Program-made: the position numbers and the translations under genes
Shown: piece after piece, positions 1 to 5,636 of the stretch
Layout: the number at the start of each line of letters is the position of its first letter
Position numbering within the stretch: the stretch's first letter is position 1
NCBI GenBank assembly: GCA_021205375.1
Contig: JAJPXR010000218.1
Location: forward strand, 1 to 8,144
Reading direction: 5' to 3'
Origin: Clostridiales bacterium
GTDB lineage: Bacteria; Bacillota; Clostridia; Oscillospirales; Oscillospiraceae
Length of the DNA stretch: 8,144 nt
Notes under the pieces: model-generated
The model's input: the letters and a program-made list of their open reading frames with translations, nothing else
Told to the model about the DNA's origin: nothing
Databases searched by the model: none

Positions 1-66
1 TTCACTATTTTTGCGGGTTATTTTTCTCTGCCCCAACTCTTGACATAGAACCTTTATTTGCCAGTG

Positions 67-96
67 TCTCACATTGCATCCATGTAAAATGTGAGA
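67..96. promoter_or_regulatory. Candidate operator: 9-bp perfect inverted repeat upstream of the araC-type gene
   Basis: TCTCACATT at 67-75 is the exact reverse complement of AATGTGAGA at 88-96, with a 12-bp spacer. The repeat lies 45 bp before the chosen TTG start of the regulator and is the only strong symmetry in the leader. AraC-family proteins more often bind direct repeats, so another regulator, or a hairpin in the leader RNA, is equally possible. The role as an operator is inference; the symmetry itself is seen directly. Confidence 0.45.
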
Positions 97-140
97 AAAG
101 CGACATTTTGAACGATTCGGAAGGAAGGAACGGTGATAAC

Positions 141-1139
141 TTGGACAACGCATCAACCCTCCATGAGAGCAAACGCTTCCGCTGTCTGGAATATCACCAG
201 AAGCAGACAGAGGACTTATATCTGACCCTGTGCGGCGTGGAGCACTGCACGCCGGGCAGCATAATTTACTCGGAGGGGCGGAGCGGCTACCACCTGCACG
301 TCATCCTCTCTGGCAAGGGCACCATCTGCATCGACGGGCGGGAGCAGCGGCTGCACTTCGGCCAGATGTTCATGACCAAGCCCAACGAGGACGGCTGGTA
401 CAAGCCGGACGACAGCGACCCCTGGACCTACTGCTGGATGACCTTCGATGGCACCAACGCCCCCTATTACGCTGAGAGCGCCGGGTTCCGGGAGGGCGTC
501 AACGCGCTGGACTGCTACGTGGACCCTCAGGACTTCCACCACCTGACCCAGCGTATCCTGGACCGACCGGAGTTGACCCTGGCCAACGACCTGCTCCGGC
601 TGGGCATCCTGCTGGAGTATCTGTCCCTGGCGGTGGAGTCCAATTACAAGCCGTCCCAGGTGGTGCGCCGCCACCACGAGTACGCGCCGGACGTGTACGT
701 CAACCACGCCCTGGACTTTATCCGCTACAACTACGCCAGCATCAAGGTCAACGATGTGGCCAAGTATATCGGCATCAACCGCAGCTATCTGACCAACATT
801 TTCAAGAAAAAGATGGGCATTTCTCCCCAAGAGTACCTGTTGCAGTACCGGCTCAGCCGGGGCTGCGAGCTGCTGCTGGAGACCCGGTATTCCATCCAGG
901 AGATCGCCCAGAAAATCGGCTATGAGAACCCGCTGACCTTCTCCAAGATGTTCAAAAACGTCTACGGCGTCAGCCCCCGGAACTACCGGATGCAGGGCGG
1001 GGTCGTCTCCGCTCCCGCCGGGGACAAAAAGGAGAAAACTGCTCCCACTGCGGACAAAAAGGAGAAAAAAGCCCCTACCGCAGACAAAAAGGAGAACGAG
1101 GACAGCGAAGAAAAGCCCCGAAAGGAGCCAACGGAATGA
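141..1139 (+). CDS. AraC-family transcriptional regulator (cupin sensor plus AraC HTH), probable alpha-galactoside regulator
   Basis: A one-component sugar-responsive regulator of the AraC/XylS family, 332 residues from the TTG at 141. The N-terminal part is a cupin-like ligand-binding domain: residues 49-62 contain GYHLHVILSGKGT, and residues 93-104 contain DPWTYCWMTFDG, a signature of MsmR/RafR-like members. The C-terminal DNA-binding domain holds two helix-turn-helix units, at about 202-221 (VNDVAKYIGINRSYL) and 252-275 (IQEIAQKIGYENP then FSKMFKNVYGVSP). After the domain ends near residue 287 comes a charged Lys/Glu-rich tail of about 44 residues built of 10-residue repeats, which is unusual for the family. 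There is no in-frame ATG before the cupin domain. TTG 141 is preferred because AAGGAAGGA lies 11 bases before it. TTG 108 is the alternative but has only a poor purine stretch upstream. The stop overlaps the next gene's ATG, so it probably controls the operon it heads. Confidence 0.9.
   Translation: MDNASTLHESKRFRCLEYHQKQTEDLYLTLCGVEHCTPGSIIYSEGRSGYHLHVILSGKGTICIDGREQRLHFGQMFMTKPNEDGWYKPDDSDPWTYCWMTFDGTNAPYYAESAGFREGVNALDCYVDPQDFHHLTQRILDRPELTLANDLLRLGILLEYLSLAVESNYKPSQVVRRHHEYAPDVYVNHALDFIRYNYASIKVNDVAKYIGINRSYLTNIFKKKMGISPQEYLLQYRLSRGCELLLETRYSIQEIAQKIGYENPLTFSKMFKNVYGVSPRNYRMQGGVVSAPAGDKKEKTAPTADKKEKKAPTADKKENEDSEEKPRKEPTE
1012..1110 (+). repeat. In-frame 30-bp tandem repeat in the 3' end of the AraC-type gene
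   Basis: Three successive 30-bp units (1021-1050, 1051-1080, 1081-1110) each carry ACAAAAAGGAGAA and encode DKKEK followed by a spacer such as TAPTA or KAPTA. The first two units match at about 24 of 30 positions. The third diverges after its first half. A partial unit (encoding APAG) precedes them. The period is exactly ten codons, so gain or loss of a unit keeps the frame. Each unit also carries an internal AAAAAGGAGA, which resembles a ribosome binding site. Confidence 0.85.
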
Positions 1140-3349
1140 GTATCCGCTATGACGAGGAGCAGCGTCTCCTGACCCTGGAGACCCGAAGCTCCACCTATCA
1201 GATGCAGGTGGACCGGTACGGGTTTCTGCACCATCTGTACTACGGACGGCAGGTGGACGGGGCCAACATGGCCTATCTCAACAGCAGCTATGACCGGGGC
1301 TTTTCCGGCAACCCTTACGATGTCAAATTTGACCGTACCTTCTCCCTGGACACCCTGCCCCAGGAGTACACCAGCTTCGGCGTAGGGGACTTCCGCATCA
1401 ACGGCCTCTCTGTGGTCAACGGGGACGGCAGTTATGGCGCGGATTTCCGCTATACCGGCCACAAGATTTTGCCGGGGAAGTATTCCATCCCCGCAATGCC
1501 CGCCGTCTACGACAACGGCGGCGAGGCGGAAACGCTGGAAATCAGCATGATGGACCCCGTGACCCGGCTGATGGTCAAACTGCGCTACGGCGTCTTTGAG
1601 GACAAGGACATCATCACCCGCTGCGCGGAGATCGTCAACTGGGGCCAGGAGAATGTGCGGCTGGAGAAGGTGGCCTCCCTCTGCCTGGATATGCCCTTTG
1701 GCAAGTGGGACCTGGTGCATTTCCATGGCCGTCACTGCATGGAGCGCCAGGTGGAGCGCACCCCGCTGATCCACTCCATCCAGACCATCGCCTCCAAGCG
1801 GGGCATGACCAGCCACCACCACAACCCCTTCGTCATCCTCTGCGACCACGAGGCCACCGAGGACAGCGGCGACTGCTACGGCCTGATGTTCATGTACTCC
1901 GGCAACCACAAGACGGAGATCGAGGTGGACCAGTTGGAGAACACCCGGGTGGTCATGGGTATCCACGACGCACAGTTTCTGTGGACATTGCCCCCCGGCG
2001 AGAGCTTCCACACGCCGGAGGTGGTGCTGACCTACAGTCCCAGCGGGTTCACCCAGCTTTCCCACAACTACCACACTATCATCCGCCACAATGTCTGCCG
2101 GGGCAAGTACAAGCTGGCCCGGCGTCCCCTCCTCATCAACAACTGGGAGGCCACTTATTTCAACTTCACCGAAGAAAAGCTGCTGCACATCGCGGAGCAG
2201 GCGGCGGAGCTGGGGGTGGAGATGTTCGTGCTGGACGACGGCTGGTTTGGCCACCGGGACAGCGATAACTCTGGCCTGGGCGATTGGTTCGTCAACGAGG
2301 GGAAACTGCCCGGCGGACTGCATCCGCTGATCGAGAAAATCAACGATATGGGGCTGAAATTCGGCCTGTGGATCGAGCCGGAGATGGTCAACGAGGACTC
2401 CGACCTCTACCGTGCCCACCCAGATTGGGCCTTTTCCCTGCCCAACCGCCACCCCATGATGGGCCGGAACCAGTTGGTGCTGGACCTGTCCCGACAGGAC
2501 GTGCGGGATTACCTCTATGAGAGCATCGCCCGCCTGCTGCGGGAAAATCAAATCGAGTACATCAAATGGGACATGAACCGCTCCCTCTCCGACGTGTACT
2601 CCCGGCAACTGCCCAGAGAGCGGCAGGGGGAGGTCAGCCACCGGTATGTGCTGGGGGTCTACGAGCTGATGGACCGGCTGACCACAGACTTCCCCGACGT
2701 GCTGTTTGAGGGCTGCGCCGGCGGCGGAGGCCGCTTCGATCCGGGTATCCTCTACTATTCCCCCCAAATCTGGTGCAGCGACGACACGGACCCCATCGAG
2801 CGCATCAAAATTCAGTACGGCACTTCCTTCGGGTATCCCGTCTCCACCATGGGCGCCCACGTCTCCGCCTCTCCCAACCACCAAACGGGCCGCACCACCC
2901 CCCTGAAAACCAGAGGCGTGGTGGCCATGTCCGGCAGCTTCGGCTATGAGCTGGACCCCAACAAGCTCAGCGAAGAGGACAAGGAGGAGGTCCGCCGCCA
3001 GATCGCGGACTTCAAAAAGTATTACTGGCTGATTCAGGACGGGCTTTACTACCGTCTGACCAAGCCCCAGGACGACGGGTTCTACAGCGCCTGGCAGTTC
3101 GTGGCCCAGGACGGCAGCGAGAGCCTCATCAACATGGTCGTCAGCAGTCCCCAGCCCAATTCCGCTCTGGTCCACGTCCGCCTGAAGGGGCTGGACCCCG
3201 ATGGCGTTTACATCGACGAGGGGCAGGAGCAGCGGCGGTATCGGGGCAGCGCCTTGATGTACGGCGGGTACACCTTCCCGGTGCTCAACGGCGACTACCC
3301 CAGTATGCAGGTCCACCTGGTCCGGGTGGGCGAGGCTGCAAAGCACTGA
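1136..3349 (+). CDS. Alpha-galactosidase, glycoside hydrolase family 36
   Basis: This enzyme hydrolyses terminal alpha-1,6-linked galactose from melibiose, raffinose and related oligosaccharides. It has 737 residues, the usual size for full-length bacterial GH36 enzymes, and no signal peptide, so it is cytoplasmic and acts on imported sugar. An N-terminal beta-sandwich (about 1-310) precedes the (beta/alpha)8 barrel (about 320-640) and a C-terminal beta domain. The barrel carries WEATYFNF (337-344), VLDDGWFG (365-372) and GLWIEPEMVNED (410-421). The nucleophile is Asp479 in KWDMNR. The acid/base is probably Asp549 in CSDDTD, 70 residues later, as in characterised family members. The glycine-rich loop GCAGGGGRFDPG (526-537) is intact. 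ATG 1136 overlaps the regulator's stop by 4 bp, with AAAGGAG at 1121-1127. No catalytic residue is missing. Family assignment is firm; the exact natural substrate is inferred. Confidence 0.97.
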   Translation: MSIRYDEEQRLLTLETRSSTYQMQVDRYGFLHHLYYGRQVDGANMAYLNSSYDRGFSGNPYDVKFDRTFSLDTLPQEYTSFGVGDFRINGLSVVNGDGSYGADFRYTGHKILPGKYSIPAMPAVYDNGGEAETLEISMMDPVTRLMVKLRYGVFEDKDIITRCAEIVNWGQENVRLEKVASLCLDMPFGKWDLVHFHGRHCMERQVERTPLIHSIQTIASKRGMTSHHHNPFVILCDHEATEDSGDCYGLMFMYSGNHKTEIEVDQLENTRVVMGIHDAQFLWTLPPGESFHTPEVVLTYSPSGFTQLSHNYHTIIRHNVCRGKYKLARRPLLINNWEATYFNFTEEKLLHIAEQAAELGVEMFVLDDGWFGHRDSDNSGLGDWFVNEGKLPGGLHPLIEKINDMGLKFGLWIEPEMVNEDSDLYRAHPDWAFSLPNRHPMMGRNQLVLDLSRQDVRDYLYESIARLLRENQIEYIKWDMNRSLSDVYSRQLPRERQGEVSHRYVLGVYELMDRLTTDFPDVLFEGCAGGGGRFDPGILYYSPQIWCSDDTDPIERIKIQYGTSFGYPVSTMGAHVSASPNHQTGRTTPLKTRGVVAMSGSFGYELDPNKLSEEDKEEVRRQIADFKKYYWLIQDGLYYRLTKPQDDGFYSAWQFVAQDGSESLINMVVSSPQPNSALVHVRLKGLDPDGVYIDEGQEQRRYRGSALMYGGYTFPVLNGDYPSMQVHLVRVGEAAKH

Positions 3350-3356
3350 TTCTTAC

Positions 3357-3556
3357 GGAACCTCTGATTAAATAACTCCCGGCGTCTGGACGGCATCTTT
3401 CGTGCAACTCTTCGTTGCAAAACCTTGAAATCCACAAAGGATTACCCTCAAGGGGTACGCCCGCGCCTAGCGGCGCTCCTGGTCCTGCGATTTCGCGCCT
3501 TGATTTGCGCAAAATCTGCTCGCCCAGCCATCCAAGGCCATTTAAGCAGAGCTTCC
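3357..3556. mobile_element. 200-bp MITE-like structured repeat with 20-bp imperfect terminal inverted repeats
   Basis: The ends at 3357-3376 and 3537-3556 are inverted repeats of each other at 16 of 20 positions, with the core CTCTGnTTAAAT shared at 11 of 12. The bounded segment is exactly 200 bp and has no credible gene. Inside are perfect hairpins at 3403-3419 (TGCAAC/GTTGCA), 3423-3453 (CCTTGA..AATCC / GGATT..TCAAGG, with a 4-nt bulge) and 3463-3476 (GCGCC/GGCGC). A nearly perfect one lies at 3489-3516. A long-range helix pairs 3387-3394 with 3527-3534. No clear target-site duplication is visible. It starts 7 bp after the alpha-galactosidase stop, as expected for a tolerated insertion of a non-autonomous element. 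Copies elsewhere in the genome are predicted but cannot be seen here. A structured RNA gene or a REP-like repeat is the alternative reading. Confidence 0.6.
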
Positions 3557-3577
3557 CTGCGTCATTTTCCACGCACT

Positions 3578-3603
3578 GAGCCTGCCGGACCTCCGGCAGG
3601 CTC
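3578..3603. other. Strong GC-rich hairpin without a T-run, upstream of the membrane-protein gene
   Basis: GAGCCTGCCGG (3578-3588) and CCGGCAGGCTC (3593-3603) form a perfect 11-bp stem around an ACCT loop. Neither strand has a T-tract after it, so it is not a canonical intrinsic terminator. It lies outside the 200-bp element, between the alpha-galactosidase gene and the next ribosome binding site. It could be an mRNA stabiliser or processing site, or a degraded terminator. With 3557-3577 and 3604-3628 it makes up the rest of this intergenic region; no promoter was recognised there. Confidence 0.6.
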
Positions 3604-3644
3604 GCGCACCATCTCCCATCCCAGCAAAAAGGAGCTTTCCACGC

Positions 3645-4337
3645 ATGAAATGGTTACTTTCCTATCTATCCGCTGAAAAAGAGAAAATCGCCGCCCTACC
3701 CGATGGGCGCAGCAAGGCCGAGTACATCTGGCAGTATTACAAGCTGTGGATCATCGGCATCGTCTGCGGCGTCACCCTGCTGGTGTACATCATCTACCAG
3801 ATGAACACCGTCCTGTCGGAAAACTGGCTGTACGTCACCTTTACCAACACCTACGCCGAGGTGGGCACCGGCTCCGACCTGTGGGAGGACTTCGTGGAGT
3901 ACGGGGACTTCGACCTGTCGGAGAAGAACGTGGTTTTCAACAACAGCTCCTATTTTGACTACGCCAGCAATCAGGGCGTGGGCAACACCTATTACGAGGT
4001 GTTTGTGTCCTATGTGGACGCCGGGACTCTGGACTGTGTGACGATGGAGAAGGATTCCCTGGTGGCGCTGGGGGCCAGCGGGCGGCTGCTGGACCTGAAC
4101 AGCGAGGGTTGTGCCTCCATTGTGGAGAAGTACGGGGACCGGCTGGTCTACTGCGAGCCTTACGACGAGGAGTACAGCGACGACCTGGTGCCGGTGGGCA
4201 TTGATGTCAGCGATAGCTGCCTGATGACGGAATACGAACTCTATGAGGATAGCTGCGTCATCGGCATCGGCGCGTACAGCAAGAACCTGGACGCGGTGGA
4301 ACTCTTTTTAGACTATCTGATCGGGGAGGTTTCGTAA
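3645..4337 (+). CDS. Single-pass membrane-anchored protein of unknown function, possibly solute-binding-like
   Basis: I do not recognise a named family. The 230-residue product has a short charged cytoplasmic N-terminus (1-32), one membrane segment at about 33-51 (KLWIIGIVCGVTLLVYIIY) and an acidic, Tyr-rich extracytoplasmic domain. There is no lipobox or cleavable signal. Two stretches resemble parts of extracellular solute-binding proteins: AGTLDCVTMEKDSLVALGASGRLLDL, like the 'value/position to L-x-DL' strand region, and the end IGIGAYSKNLDAVELFLDYL, like the terminal helix where a subunit counts off residues. These are resemblances by eye only, and the domain is much shorter than a full binding protein. 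The start is ATG 3645 with AAGGAG at 3629-3634. The stop is 1 bp before the DUF624-like gene, so the two products probably work together at the membrane. A role in sugar sensing or transport support is inference. Confidence 0.8.
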   Translation: MKWLLSYLSAEKEKIAALPDGRSKAEYIWQYYKLWIIGIVCGVTLLVYIIYQMNTVLSENWLYVTFTNTYAEVGTGSDLWEDFVEYGDFDLSEKNVVFNNSSYFDYASNQGVGNTYYEVFVSYVDAGTLDCVTMEKDSLVALGASGRLLDLNSEGCASIVEKYGDRLVYCEPYDEEYSDDLVPVGIDVSDSCLMTEYELYEDSCVIGIGAYSKNLDAVELFLDYLIGEVS

Positions 4338-4338
4338 C

Positions 4339-5127
4339 ATGGCGGAAATGTTTCGGGGATTTTTGAGCAACGACAGCGCCTTTGGCCGCCTGATGACCCG
4401 GCTGGGCATTATCATCGCCGCCAACATCATGTTTGCGATTTTCAGTCTGCCGGTGGTCACGATCGGCGCGAGCTACGTGGCCCTGTATCACGTGATGTTC
4501 AAAACGCTGCGGGGGGACGGGGTCATCAACCCCTTCAAGCAGTTCTGGATTGGCTTCAAGACCAACTTCAAGCAGGCCACCATTTACTGGGTGGTGCTGC
4601 TGGCGCTGGTGGCCTTCGGCGCGCTGGACGTGTTCTGGTGCCGCCAGTTCGGCGGGGTGTTCCAGTATTTCATCTACCTGATTTTCGCCATCGGCGTCAT
4701 CGCCCTGGTGATGACCATTTACCTGTTCCCCACCATGGCGGCCTTCCGGGACACCATCCCCAACCTGCTGCGCAACGCCTGGTACTTCGCCCTGCGCAAG
4801 CCGCTGAACCTGATCGTAATTGTGTTCTTCAACGTGTTCCCCCTGTACCTGACCTACACAGACGCGCAGATGATGCCCCTCTACGGCTTCATCTGGGTCA
4901 CCTGCGGCTTCGGGCTGGTGGCCCTGCTGGGAGCCACCTTGCTGCTGAAGGAATTTGAACCCTATTTGCCAAAAGTAGACGCCTGCGGAGACTTTATCCT
5001 GGACGAAGAGGACGAGGCTGCCTGGGCAGACAGCCCGGACGGGCCGGAGCGCCTGAGCGCCGGCGGCGGCGCGCCGGAAAAATCCGAGGCAGAGATTTTG
5101 GAGGAAATGAAGAAGCTGGGCATGTAA
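4339..5127 (+). CDS. DUF624 / YesL-family integral membrane protein
   Basis: A 262-residue polytopic membrane protein resembling the YesL/DUF624 family, which is often found in carbohydrate-utilisation operons of Firmicutes but has no settled biochemical function. It opens with FRGFLSNDSAFGRLMTRLG, typical of the family. Membrane segments lie at about 21-43, 80-99, 107-131, 152-171 and 175-199. The loop containing TMAAFRDTIPNLLRNAWYFAL, between the third and fourth segments, is a family hallmark. The tail (about 212-262) is acidic and probably cytoplasmic, ending in ILEEMKKLGM. GGGGAGG at 4323-4329 lies inside the upstream gene, 9 bases before the ATG, which supports translational coupling. 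It is the last gene of the block, with a terminator 31 bp after the stop. A helper role for a sugar transporter is plausible, but no transporter is present here. Confidence 0.85.
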   Translation: MAEMFRGFLSNDSAFGRLMTRLGIIIAANIMFAIFSLPVVTIGASYVALYHVMFKTLRGDGVINPFKQFWIGFKTNFKQATIYWVVLLALVAFGALDVFWCRQFGGVFQYFIYLIFAIGVIALVMTIYLFPTMAAFRDTIPNLLRNAWYFALRKPLNLIVIVFFNVFPLYLTYTDAQMMPLYGFIWVTCGFGLVALLGATLLLKEFEPYLPKVDACGDFILDEEDEAAWADSPDGPERLSAGGGAPEKSEAEILEEMKKLGM

Positions 5128-5158
5128 AACCACCGATTTCCACTACAAAACCAGGAAG

Positions 5159-5202
5159 AAAACGGCCCTTTCCGTCAGACAGGCGGAGAAAGGCCGTTTT
5201 TT
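5159..5202 (+). terminator. Intrinsic terminator after the DUF624-like gene
   Basis: AAAACGGCC followed by CTTTCCG pairs across a short loop with CGGAGAAAGGCCGTTTT. The helix has one small bulge and ends in a run of six T on the + strand. The stem's A-rich 5' side also gives it some activity on the other strand. It cleanly separates the sugar operon from the XRE gene. Confidence 0.9.
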
Positions 5203-5230
5203 ATGCGGGAAACACGGGGGTTTCTCCCAG

Positions 5231-5259
5231 TTGCCAAAGGTATCATTTGTTGGTATAAT
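5231..5259 (+). promoter_or_regulatory. Sigma-A-type promoter of the XRE gene
   Basis: TTGCCA (-35, 5231-5236) is followed after 17 bp by a perfect TATAAT (-10, 5254-5259) with an extended TGG immediately upstream (5251-5253). Transcription would start near 5266, leaving a leader of about 75 nt. It follows directly after the upstream terminator, so the XRE gene is an independent unit. Confidence 0.85.
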
Positions 5260-5267
5260 GAACAACA
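5248..5267. promoter_or_regulatory. Candidate operator overlapping the XRE promoter -10
   Basis: TGTTG (5248-5252) and CAACA (5263-5267) form an inverted repeat with a 10-bp spacer centred on the -10 box and reaching the predicted transcription start. A dimeric XRE repressor bound here would block its own promoter, as is common for small Cro/CI-like regulators. The arms are only 5 bp, so this is suggestive. Confidence 0.35.
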
Positions 5268-5341
5268 TACGCTGTTTATTAACGATGTTTTCGGTAAAAA
5301 GGGCGCATAATAGACAAAAACGAAGAAAGAAGGGTGTACCC

Positions 5342-5578
5342 TTGCACTACTATCCTCGTCTGCGCGACCTGAGGGAGGATCATGACCTGACTCAGGGCAA
5401 ACTGGTTGAGATGCTGGGAATGCACAAAACGACCTACGCGAACTATGAGCAGGGAAAGCGTGAGCCACCTTTTGAACTGATCGTCCAGTTGGCAGAGTTC
5501 TATAACGTGTCCATTGATTACATAGCAGGCTTCACAAACACGCCCCGTCCGCTGCGCAAAACCAACACCAAAAAGTAA
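5342..5578 (+). CDS. Small XRE-family (Cro/CI-type) transcriptional regulator
   Basis: A 78-residue protein made almost entirely of one helix-turn-helix domain of the XRE family. From the TTG at 5342 it begins MHYYPRLRDLREDHDLTQG. The HTH spans about residues 17-39 (LTQGKLVEMLGMHKTTYANYEQGKREP), followed by the helical part FELIVQLAEFYNVSIDYIAG (44-63) and a short basic tail. The frame is open back to 5231, but that position is the -35 box and the predicted transcript starts near 5266, so such a start is excluded. ATG 5285 would be within the transcript but has no ribosome binding site. TTG 5342 has AGAAGGG about 7 bases before it and gives the standard family length. It is probably a local repressor, perhaps autoregulated. 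Its targets are unknown, and nothing ties it to the galactose genes beyond proximity. Confidence 0.9.
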   Translation: MHYYPRLRDLREDHDLTQGKLVEMLGMHKTTYANYEQGKREPPFELIVQLAEFYNVSIDYIAGFTNTPRPLRKTNTKK

Positions 5579-5580
5579 AG

Positions 5581-5621
5581 AGAGAACCCCGCCGCTTTTG
5601 CAAAAGACGGCAGGGTTCTCT
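5581..5621. terminator. Bidirectional terminator between the convergent XRE and lipoprotein genes
   Basis: AGAGAACCC (5581-5589) pairs with GGGTTCTCT (5613-5621), and GCCG with CGGC inside it. The tip is the palindrome CTTTTGCAAAAG, and the only mismatch is C with A at two flanking positions. On the - strand the hairpin is followed by a T-rich stretch (5562-5580 reversed), so it works best for the lipoprotein gene. On the + strand only TTATGCTC follows, a weaker signal. Confidence 0.8.
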
Positions 5622-5636
5622 TATGCTCTGACAGCG

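Noticed and set aside
40..45. Consensus-like TTGACA as a -35 box for the regulator
   Set aside because: No acceptable -10 lies 16-18 bp downstream (62-69 reads CAGTGTCT). The best A/T-rich box (TAAAAT, 85-90) is too far away.
983..3346. Very long open frame on the - strand opposite the alpha-galactosidase
   Set aside because: It is a typical antisense frame of G+C-rich coding DNA (Val/Gly/His-rich). The + strand frame has intact GH36 catalytic motifs.
3285..3572. A 95-codon open frame on the - strand across the end of the alpha-galactosidase gene and the repeat element
   Set aside because: It runs through the hairpins of the element and into a well-supported gene on the other strand. It has no recognisable domain and is best explained as a frame opened by the repeat's G+C-rich sequence.
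3578..3603. Intrinsic terminator of the alpha-galactosidase gene
   Set aside because: The stem is strong, but no T-tract follows on either strand, and it lies about 230 bp after the stop, beyond the repeat element. It is kept only as a hairpin.
3425..3676. An 83-codon open frame on the + strand over the element and the start of the next gene
   Set aside because: It overlaps the supported ATG 3645 gene in another frame and its product is low-complexity and unfamiliar. There is no ribosome binding site at its start.
5206..5229. Weak hairpin GGGAAAC / GTTTCTCCC before the XRE promoter
   Set aside because: Short stem with a bulge, no T-run and no evident role next to a strong terminator. Likely chance.
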